This document shows, one piece after another, positions 1 through 5,040 of a DNA stretch of 5,040 nt. Source of the stretch: Clostridia bacterium. Lineage in GTDB: Bacteria; Bacillota; Clostridia; Saccharofermentanales; UBA5734. The stretch covers positions 1-5,040 of the forward strand of contig RZZF01000153.1 in the NCBI GenBank assembly GCA_009929975.1. Reading direction: 5' to 3'. Position numbers and translations under genes: made by a program. The notes below the pieces were generated by a model. The model worked only from the letters and a program-made list of their open reading frames with translations, made no database searches and had not been told where the DNA came from. The first letter of the stretch is position 1. Every line of letters begins with the position of its first letter.

Positions 1-1
1 T

Positions 2-430
2 CCGGATCTGATGTTTCATCGGGTCGGGCTGCGCGTGGGATCGCTGATCGCTGAACGGGAATTTGAACGTGCGCTGGTTTTCTGCGGAACCGGGATGGGA
101 ATCCATATCGCGGCCAGCAAGTGCCCGCATGTTCATGCCGGAGTCGTGGAGTCCGTTCCGGCGGGGTTAAGGGCGATGACCGGCAATGGCGTCAATGTAC
201 TGGCGATGGGTGCCTTTTATGTCGCGCCGGAGATGGGCATCGATATTGCCGAAGCGTATCTGAACGCAGAGCTTGGTTCCGGATATGAGTGGTGGCCCAA
301 TTTTTACGAATTTCACAAGCTGGCGATCGATGAAATGGACGCGTTTGATTACACGGAATATAAAAAGAACGGTTTCAAGTTGAAACACCTCGGTAATGTT
401 CCGCTGAAGCAGGAACGAAAACCGGATTGA
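2..430 (+). CDS. RpiB/LacA/LacB-family sugar-phosphate isomerase, 3' part (N terminus outside window)
   Basis: The reading frame is open from base 2 to a TGA at 428-430 and gives 142 residues; the ATG at 11 is internal, because the in-frame Pro-Asp-Leu before it fits the conserved stretch ahead of the family core. About 40-45 N-terminal residues should lie left of the window. The family signature CGTGMGIHIAASK (bases 83-121) is the phosphate/sugar-binding loop with the active-site Cys, followed by NVLAMG (194-211). These cytosolic enzymes interconvert aldose and ketose phosphates (ribose 5-P/ribulose 5-P, galactose 6-P/tagatose 6-P, or tetrulose phosphates). Where RpiB usually reads His-Asn-Asp-x-Asn-Val-Leu, this protein reads Gly-Asn-Gly-Val-Asn-Val-Leu, so the usual active-site His is absent. 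The tail after NVLAMG is roughly 40 residues longer than in RpiB. The family is clear; the substrate is not, and ribose 5-phosphate should not be assumed. The gene is convergent with all others here. Confidence 0.85.
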   Translation, partial: PDLMFHRVGLRVGSLIAEREFERALVFCGTGMGIHIAASKCPHVHAGVVESVPAGLRAMTGNGVNVLAMGAFYVAPEMGIDIAEAYLNAELGSGYEWWPNFYEFHKLAIDEMDAFDYTEYKKNGFKLKHLGNVPLKQERKPD

Positions 431-472
431 TCAGCAAAGCGGGTGGATAGATCATCACCATTTCAGGGTTGA

Positions 473-505
473 CATGCTGCATCCTGCAGAGCTGCCATGA
501 TTTTT
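473..505 (+). terminator. possible weak terminator after the isomerase gene
   Basis: About 43 bases after the isomerase stop, CATG (473-476) can pair with CATG (496-499) and, inside it, CTGCA (477-481) with TGCAG (485-489) around a three-base loop. There is a six-base bulge on the 3' side, and A plus five T follow (500-505). Position and T-run suit a rho-independent terminator, but the bulge makes the stem weak. The stronger hairpin at 572-597 could instead stop this transcript, though on this strand it carries a C-A mismatch and has a poor T-run. Confidence 0.25.
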
Positions 506-561
506 GCCAGATGGGAAAGCGCTCAAGCCAAATGGCTGAAACCGGAGATATCACTATGAAC

Positions 562-600
562 AAAATAAAAACCGCTGAAACGTCCTAGTTTCAACGGCTT
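562..600 (-). terminator. rho-independent terminator of the tRNA-Val transcript
   Basis: Read on the minus strand, CCGTTGAAAC (597-588) pairs with GTTTCAGCGG (581-572) over ten base pairs, one of them a T-G wobble, around a six-base loop. The stem can be lengthened by A-T pairs at its base. A TTTTTATTTT run (571-562) follows immediately. It begins a few bases after the encoded CCA of the tRNA and is probably also the end of any transcript reading through from the large gene upstream. On the plus strand the wobble becomes a C-A mismatch and the T-run is short, so this is mainly a minus-strand terminator. Confidence 0.85.
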
Positions 601-604
601 TGCC

Positions 605-681
605 TGGTGGGTAGTATTGGACTCGAACCAACGACCCCTTGCATGTCAAGCAAGTACTCTAACCAGCTGAGCTAACCACCC
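605..681 (-). tRNA. tRNA-Val (anticodon GAC)
   Basis: The minus strand folds into a complete 77-base cloverleaf. The acceptor stem GGGTGGT (681-675) pairs with ACTACCC (615-609) with one G-T wobble. TA at positions 8-9, a GCTC/GAGT D stem with the GG pair in its loop, an anticodon stem CTTGC/GCAAG with loop TTGACAT, and a T arm GTTGG-TTCGAGT-CCAAT follow. The anticodon GAC (647-645) reads GUC and GUU valine codons. Discriminator A73 and the A35-C36 bases agree with valine identity. CCA is encoded at 607-605. The gene has its own consensus promoter and terminator, with a leader of only about six or seven bases. Confidence 0.97.
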
Positions 682-693
682 AAGTGCTTGATT

Positions 694-722
694 ATTATAT
701 CGACTCAATTATCCGGTGTCAA
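694..722 (-). promoter_or_regulatory. perfect-consensus sigma-A-type promoter of tRNA-Val
   Basis: On the minus strand, TTGACA (722-717) and TATAAT (699-694) are both exact consensus hexamers separated by 17 bp. Transcription should start near 688-687, six or seven bases before the tRNA 5' end. The -35 hexamer and part of the spacer lie inside the last codons of the large upstream gene: TTGACA encodes Leu-Thr, four codons before its stop at 707-705. This is the arrangement expected of a strong constitutive stable-RNA promoter. Confidence 0.93.
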
Positions 723-3700
723 GCGCTTTTCCAGTAAAACGGCACCGCCTGGCAGCAGGGTAATTCTCTGATTCGCTCGCCGGTATGTCTGCTGGTCGAG
801 CATCAGGCCAGCAGCATCATATTTATAAATATCCGCATCCTGCCACGTCAGATCAGATGATATCAGGCACTCCTGAGGATGCTCTGATACATTCAAAATC
901 AGTAGAGCCATGGTATCCGCCCAGCTGAATCCATACGCGATCAGACCCGGATCAGATTGTGCCGGTGAAGATGGATCAGGACCGGAATCACCCTGCTCGC
1001 TGATCCTGACCTGAAGCGGAACTCCACCGACTAAGCGGGCTGATAGCTTTGTCGCCTGCAAATGTCGCCCATCAAGACGATTCATCGTATCATCCAGCTG
1101 GATATCCAGATTTGTGACGGCGGTCTGCTGGCCGACATCAGCCAGCAGAAAATGAGTCAGAAGGGCCAGTGACAGGGGTTGTGATCCAGCATTCTGCCAG
1201 GCAGCTGATCGAATCATCTCTGTCAGCTGCTGGCCCGGGCGTTCCGGCAGACGGGGCATCTGGCTGATATAGCGATCATAAGCGTTGTCAATCAGATCGA
1301 CGGCTGACATCTCTTCAGTTCTGACAAGTGGAATCTGCAGGTCGGCCGCATGGTAATCAGCAGATGACAGCATGATGCCATCTTGATAGGTAAACCCGTC
1401 AATAAAGACCAGCTGCTGTTTGATAGCCTGATAATATGGCGATCGCTGAATGGTCTCGATCACCAGATTGACGAAGTCCGCCTTCAGCCGGTCCGGGCCC
1501 ATGATCCCATCCAAGTCGGTAATTTCCAGATACAGGCGGTTGAAACGGTCAGTCCACGGCAGAATCGCACCACTTTGTTGGCGTAACCTGCCATATGGCT
1601 CACTGATCGGTCCGGCCAGATATTCAATCAGATGAAGTAATTCATTTTCGCTGACATGGGCATCGATCACGATCCAGGGATCAGCCCCGGCGGCCGATGC
1701 AAGCTGCAGGCCGGCCGCCAGAGAGCGGGGAGCGGCCGCGCTGACACGGCCATCCGGCAATACCACGGTGTTCTCATTGCCCAGCGGTAAGGACCAGCTG
1801 TCCGGTGCCATGCCGGTCAGACCAATCGGCATGAAACCAAGACGCAAAACAGAAGGTTCAGCCTGACGGACGATCTGATCGGCTGTTTCGGGAAAAAGAT
1901 CCGCTTTTTCTGCCGTCCGACCGAAAATGACCCGGTCGACCCAGAGACTCCCTTCCCCTTCATAGGCGATATTGAACTGGACCGGTTCTGTTGAAGCCGC
2001 CCGGGTGACAGGCAGGACGAAACTATAGGTGTATTTCCGCCAGGTTGATCCGACTTTCGTAAACTCGGTTCCGACCGGCTCAAACAGGCCGGAAAGCCAA
2101 ACTTTTACATTCCCATGACTGATCTGATCCTGTTTGAGCCAGAGTTCAAACGTATAGATCTCATTGCGGCCTGTCTGTTCAATCAGCGATTTCGGAAGCG
2201 CCTGCGACACAATGCTGGGCTCATCACCGGCCGGCAGATCATCGCGCTGGATCAGCAAGGCGGCCTCCCCACCACCCGGGGCATTGTCATCGCTGCTTTT
2301 TCCGATCAGACCGGGGCCGGAATACTGCCAATAACCCGCTTCGTCCTGTGCATCATGCAACAGATGTGTTTCAGGTATTTCCAGAGCAGACCGCTCCAGG
2401 AACAGAATGTCTCCCGTCTGGTACTCGCCTTGCTTTAGTGCAGAATCAAGTTGAATCTCAGCTACCAGGCGCGCCGTACCGAACTGCCCGTCATACCCTG
2501 AGCTGATCAGGCGATCTCGGTCGACCAGGGCAATTCTGCGGCTGTGCAGTTCGTTTTCAATGGTGGATGGAATGAACGTCCGGCCGCCATCGCTCGAAAT
2601 ATGATAGCGGCTCTGCTGATCGAGCGCGATGATCTGTCGGGACGACAACATGACCAGGTCAATCAGATCATGTGTCTGGCCGGTCCGTGTCAGCTGAAAA
2701 GATTTTCCATTGTCACTGCTCGCGACCTGGCCCTTGTCTCCGGCGAGGATGAATGTGCCATCATGTTCAACCACACGGTTCCAGTCATCTTCAGTTTCAA
2801 GCAGGACCGGCTGCCAGATCAGGCCGCCGGTTGAAGTAAAGATCTGACCCTCTTGACCGGCGATGACATACCGTCCGTTTCCCCAGGCAGCCGTCGATAG
2901 TCCGGCACCGCTGAGTCCACGCAGGAGATAGGGCACCTGCCCGACCGATCCGCTTAATATATGGCCTTCGGTGCTGACCGCGACATAATGCCCGTCGTCG
3001 GACAGCGCGAGGTCAATCGCAGAACGCAGATCCGTCGCCGCGAGCAGCTGCCAGTCAAGGCCATCCGCGGATTGCCAGACCTGTCCGTCACGGCTGATCA
3101 GGATAAAGCCATCGTCATAGCTGTCGACCGCGACAAGGTCGGAAGAAAGTTCAAGATCGATCACCTGCGGCAGTGAACCGGCTGACTGATAGAGCAGAAG
3201 GCCGCGGTCACCCGTGGCCAATGTGATGCCGTCCCGATAGGCAAAATCATGCAGCTGGGTTCCGGTGGGCCATTCCGGCGGCAGATCAGTCAACTTAAAT
3301 TGCCCGACACGATTCAGGCCAAAGGACACGACACGGCCTGTCTTTTTCTGGACAAGGCCGGATTCGGACCACCCCAGAACACGTGCATGAGCCTGGTCAA
3401 AAAAGCCGTCGCCGAACTGCCCGGCGCTGGTATCGGCTGATGAAGCCGTCAGTGTCGCCTCAGAACCCTGATGGAGGGCGACAGCATGACTGAAATGAAA
3501 CGGTTCAAAAGAAGCATCTGACAGCCAGTTCGCTGATAATATCTGGCTGACGGAAAGACCGCTGCCCAGAACCTGCTGACGCTGGTTCTGCGCTGTGACG
3601 ACGATATGGCTGAGACGGGCAGGCCCTGAAAGACGGGCCGCGTAAAGCGCCAGCAGCACACCGGAGAGCAAAGTCAGGCCAACGACAACCGCAACGACGG

Positions 3701-3746
3701 CAATCGTTCTTTTTTTAAATCTGTGCCATAATCGAAGCGTCAGCAA
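705..3746 (-). CDS. membrane-anchored protein: beta-propeller, CBM-like domain and degenerate GH51-like region
   Basis: This is a 1013-residue protein starting at TTG (3746), with GGAGG seven bases upstream and no nearby ATG. Residues 1-13 are basic (HRFKKR) and 14-37 form one hydrophobic helix, so it is a signal anchor with the rest outside the cell. Residues about 174-428 hold seven repeats of 39-41 residues whose hairpin glycines fall at 182, 221, 261, 300, 339, (Ser379) and 420. Asp-box-like turns occur at 226-232, 343-350 and 384-391, indicating a seven-bladed propeller of BNR/YCF48 type; 123-134 may be an eighth motif. Residues about 466-612 look like a CBM4/9-type jelly roll ending in LWVDRVIFG. 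Residues about 615-1009 resemble GH51 arabinofuranosidase (GADPWIVID, then LAGP and YGRLR, then a C-terminal beta-sandwich). The expected E-I-G-N-E acid/base motif reads EITDL (741-745) and the usual RFPGG reads RLGFMP, suggesting a glycan-binding rather than hydrolytic role. The reading frame is intact. Domain calls are by eye; the function is unknown. Confidence 0.8.
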   Translation of the reverse strand: MLTLRLWHRFKKRTIAVVAVVVGLTLLSGVLLALYAARLSGPARLSHIVVTAQNQRQQVLGSGLSVSQILSANWLSDASFEPFHFSHAVALHQGSEATLTASSADTSAGQFGDGFFDQAHARVLGWSESGLVQKKTGRVVSFGLNRVGQFKLTDLPPEWPTGTQLHDFAYRDGITLATGDRGLLLYQSAGSLPQVIDLELSSDLVAVDSYDDGFILISRDGQVWQSADGLDWQLLAATDLRSAIDLALSDDGHYVAVSTEGHILSGSVGQVPYLLRGLSGAGLSTAAWGNGRYVIAGQEGQIFTSTGGLIWQPVLLETEDDWNRVVEHDGTFILAGDKGQVASSDNGKSFQLTRTGQTHDLIDLVMLSSRQIIALDQQSRYHISSDGGRTFIPSTIENELHSRRIALVDRDRLISSGYDGQFGTARLVAEIQLDSALKQGEYQTGDILFLERSALEIPETHLLHDAQDEAGYWQYSGPGLIGKSSDDNAPGGGEAALLIQRDDLPAGDEPSIVSQALPKSLIEQTGRNEIYTFELWLKQDQISHGNVKVWLSGLFEPVGTEFTKVGSTWRKYTYSFVLPVTRAASTEPVQFNIAYEGEGSLWVDRVIFGRTAEKADLFPETADQIVRQAEPSVLRLGFMPIGLTGMAPDSWSLPLGNENTVVLPDGRVSAAAPRSLAAGLQLASAAGADPWIVIDAHVSENELLHLIEYLAGPISEPYGRLRQQSGAILPWTDRFNRLYLEITDLDGIMGPDRLKADFVNLVIETIQRSPYYQAIKQQLVFIDGFTYQDGIMLSSADYHAADLQIPLVRTEEMSAVDLIDNAYDRYISQMPRLPERPGQQLTEMIRSAAWQNAGSQPLSLALLTHFLLADVGQQTAVTNLDIQLDDTMNRLDGRHLQATKLSARLVGGVPLQVRISEQGDSGPDPSSPAQSDPGLIAYGFSWADTMALLILNVSEHPQECLISSDLTWQDADIYKYDAAGLMLDQQTYRRANQRITLLPGGAVLLEKRLTPDN

Positions 3747-3753
3747 GACACAG

Positions 3754-3758
3754 CCTCC
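3754..3758 (-). promoter_or_regulatory. ribosome binding site fixing the TTG start of the large gene
   Basis: GGAGG (3758-3754) lies seven bases before the TTG at 3746-3744. The first residues after that TTG give the basic segment and membrane helix expected of an exported protein, and no ATG or GTG alternative is in frame nearby. The site therefore supports a TTG start. Confidence 0.8.
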
Positions 3759-3788
3759 AGAATACTCAGCCGCCGGATCGTCATCATA

Positions 3789-4808
3789 TTACAACAGATA
3801 CATATGGTTCTGCTGACATTTTTCGACCATCCAGTCCGGCCAGGTTGATGCCTGAACTTCACCGATATGAGCCTTATCCAGAAAAAACTGACAGAGTCTG
3901 GACTGGCCGATACCACCGCCGATTGTATAGGGCAGCGTCCCCTCCAGCACACGGCGATGAAATTGCAGATGCTGCCGCTCCTGGCAGCCGGACACTTCCA
4001 GCTGCTCTTTCAGCGATTCCTCATCAACCCGGATGCCCATGGACGATATCTCGAAGGAACGTTCAAGCAAAGGGAACCAGAGCAGCAGGTCGCCGTTGAG
4101 CTGCCAGTCATCATAGTCGGGAGCTCTTCCGTCATGTGCACGGCCATTGGACAGCGGCAGGCCGATTTGAGTTAGAAATACAGCCCCTGCTTCCCGGCAG
4201 ATCCGATGTTCACGTTCCTGAGGCTCAAGATCAGGCCAGCGGGCTTCCAGCTCCCTGGTGCTGATGAACGTGATCTCCGGCGGCAGTTTACGGCGCAGGC
4301 ACGGCCAGGCCCGTCCGACATGATTCTCCGTTCGCAGCAGACAGCGGTAGATTTCCTCAACCGCCTGACGCAGGGTATCCATTTGCCGCTGTTCCTTGCT
4401 GATGATCAGCTCCCAGTCCCATTGATCCACATAAACGCTGTGCAGATTATCGAGTGTCTCGTCACGGCGGATCGCGTTCATATCGGTGTACAGGCCTTCT
4501 CCCTGCCTGAAGCCATATCGGGCCAGCGCCATGCGCTTCCATTTGGCCAATGAATGGACAATTTCCACATCGGCGGCCAGTTCACGGATCGTAAAATCTA
4601 CAGGCCGTTCAATCCCGTTCAGATTGTCATTCAGACCGGTCTCCGGACGGACAAAAAGTGGCGCGGACACGCGTGTCAGGTTCAGAGTATCAGCCAGTTG
4701 GTCTTCAAACTGATCCTTGATCATCTTGATCGCGATCTCTGTTTCACGGATATCAAGATCCGGGCGATATTCGGCGGGAAGCGCGAGACTTCCTTCATAC
4801 CTGATCAT
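3789..4808 (-). CDS. asnA: aspartate--ammonia ligase (asparagine synthetase A)
   Basis: AsnA makes asparagine from aspartate, ammonia and ATP, releasing AMP and pyrophosphate, in the cytosol; its fold is that of class II aminoacyl-tRNA synthetases. From the ATG at 4808 it is 339 residues, near the usual 330-340. The family blocks appear in order: GLNDNLNG (58-65, with the Asp equivalent to E. coli Asp46), HSLAKWKR (85-92), GEGLYTDMNAIRRDE (103-117), YVDQWDWE (126-133), RAPDYDDW (228-235), SSMGIRVD (255-262) and TIGGGIGQSR (295-304, class II motif 3-like). All looked-for residues are present, so it should be active. The chosen ATG has AGGAGG nine bases upstream; the TTG at 4817 directly abuts that site and cannot be its start. 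It overlaps the CPBP gene by 14 bp, which suggests translational coupling, and ends 42 bp before the large surface-protein gene with no terminator between. Sequence style is closest to Bacilli/Lactobacillus AsnA. Confidence 0.98.
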   Translation of the reverse strand: MIRYEGSLALPAEYRPDLDIRETEIAIKMIKDQFEDQLADTLNLTRVSAPLFVRPETGLNDNLNGIERPVDFTIRELAADVEIVHSLAKWKRMALARYGFRQGEGLYTDMNAIRRDETLDNLHSVYVDQWDWELIISKEQRQMDTLRQAVEEIYRCLLRTENHVGRAWPCLRRKLPPEITFISTRELEARWPDLEPQEREHRICREAGAVFLTQIGLPLSNGRAHDGRAPDYDDWQLNGDLLLWFPLLERSFEISSMGIRVDEESLKEQLEVSGCQERQHLQFHRRVLEGTLPYTIGGGIGQSRLCQFFLDKAHIGEVQASTWPDWMVEKCQQNHMYLL

Positions 4809-5040
4809 AGGTGGCAACCTCCTGCGAATCGATAACGGGAAAAGCGGCTGAACGCCGGCGTCTCATGTACATATAGGCCAGCGCCAGAGCGCCGACCAGT
4901 ACAAACGCGATTTCCGACAGGCTGACGATCATCGACGCCGTCTCCTGGTCAGCCACCAGAGACGGGACGATACTGCCGAGGAAATTGAAAATGATATGCA
5001 TGATGATCGGGATATAGATGGAGCCCGACCAGGCATAGGC
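4795..5040 (-). CDS. CPBP-family intramembrane metalloprotease, 3' end (continues beyond window)
   Basis: The frame is open from the right edge to TGA at 4797-4795, giving 81 C-terminal residues. The visible start, WSGSIYIPIIMHIIFNFLG, matches the last conserved block of the CPBP (CAAX protease and bacteriocin-processing, 'Abi') family: an aromatic/Ser-rich turn, then a membrane helix with His-x3-Asn, whose His is one of the putative metal ligands. A second hydrophobic helix (about residues 38-62) and a basic RRRRSAAF segment follow, placing the short tail in the cytoplasm. The EExxxR and FxxxH motifs should lie outside the window, so catalytic completeness cannot be judged. Members process prenylated or signal peptides, or confer bacteriocin immunity; the substrate here is unknown. 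The asnA Shine-Dalgarno site lies within its final codons. Confidence 0.82.
   Translation of the reverse strand, partial: AYAWSGSIYIPIIMHIIFNFLGSIVPSLVADQETASMIVSLSEIAFVLVGALALAYMYMRRRRSAAFPVIDSQEVATYDQV
4818..4823 (-). promoter_or_regulatory. ribosome binding site deciding the asnA start
   Basis: AGGAGG (4823-4818) is a full-strength Shine-Dalgarno site inside the CPBP gene. It is immediately followed by an in-frame TTG (4817), with zero spacing, and nine bases later by ATG (4808-4806). Only the ATG has workable spacing. Confidence 0.9.

Noticed and set aside
469..501. TTGACA on the plus strand as a possible promoter
   Set aside because: No acceptable -10 hexamer lies 16-18 bp downstream (ctgcca at 492-497), and no plus-strand gene follows.
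375..563. Minus-strand frame of 62 codons in the convergent gap
   Set aside because: It would start at TTG, overlaps the end of the isomerase gene, begins directly beyond the tRNA terminator and resembles no known protein.
645..647. Plus-strand GTC in the tRNA region, which could be read as a tRNA-Asp anticodon
   Set aside because: The cloverleaf exists only on the minus strand, where the anticodon is GAC (valine); A73 also fits valine rather than aspartate.
2115..2438. Open frame of 107 codons opposite the large gene, plus several shorter antisense frames (for example 2544-2834, 2961-3176, 4206-4553)
   Set aside because: They have no family resemblance and no convincing ribosome sites, and they lie fully inside well-supported minus-strand genes. 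They look like by-products of codon bias.
2457..3227. Sialidase, because of the Asp-box motifs
   Set aside because: Asp boxes occur in many propellers. I see no FRIP-type arginine motif or arginine triad, and the repeat spacing fits YCF48/BNR-like propellers generally.
3786..3820. AT-rich stretch at the end of asnA as a separate promoter for the large gene
   Set aside because: A TAATAT-like -10 is present, but the nearest -35-like sequence is about 22 bp away and poor. Co-transcription with asnA explains the layout better.
1..5040. Mobile element, CRISPR array, toxin-antitoxin or anti-phage system
   Set aside because: I saw no transposase, integrase, direct-repeat array or terminal inverted repeats. 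The tRNA 3' end shows no integrase gene or repeated attachment site within the window.

Overview
The window looks like a chromosomal stretch of a low-to-mid GC Bacillota (Firmicutes) genome. The ammonia-type asparagine synthetase reads like the Bacilli/Lactobacillus form by eye, start codons include TTG behind strong GGAGG-type Shine-Dalgarno sites, and the promoter is sigma-A-like. Base composition is roughly balanced. An Erysipelotrichia-like host is a guess only.

Layout, left to right. At the left edge (2-430, + strand) is the 3' part of an RpiB/LacA/LacB-family sugar-phosphate isomerase whose N terminus lies outside the window. It converges on everything else. A 140-bp gap follows, holding one weak possible terminator for this gene, then a good rho-independent terminator that faces the minus strand (562-600). 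Next, on the minus strand, is a tRNA-Val(GAC) gene with encoded CCA (605-681). It has a promoter whose -35 and -10 hexamers are both perfect consensus with a 17-bp spacer. The -35 hexamer lies inside the last codons of the gene upstream.

The centre (705-3746, minus) is one 1013-residue gene for a membrane-anchored, mostly extracytoplasmic protein. It has an N-terminal membrane segment, a beta-propeller of seven (perhaps eight) repeats of about 39-41 residues with Asp-box/YCF48-like motifs, a carbohydrate-binding-like jelly roll, and a C-terminal region resembling a GH51-type alpha-L-arabinofuranosidase. In that region the positions expected to carry the catalytic acid/base appear replaced. 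This combination is the most unusual item in the window.

Upstream of it on the same strand are asnA (3789-4808) and the 3' end of a CPBP-family intramembrane protease gene (4795-5040, continuing beyond the window). The CPBP gene overlaps asnA by 14 bp, and asnA is 42 bp from the large gene with no terminator visible. The three are therefore probably one transcription unit reading CPBP protease, asnA, large surface protein. Readthrough into the tRNA is possible, because no terminator separates it from the large gene. The asnA start is best placed at the ATG at 4808, not at the TTG three codons upstream. No mobile element, CRISPR array or recognisable defence system is visible.
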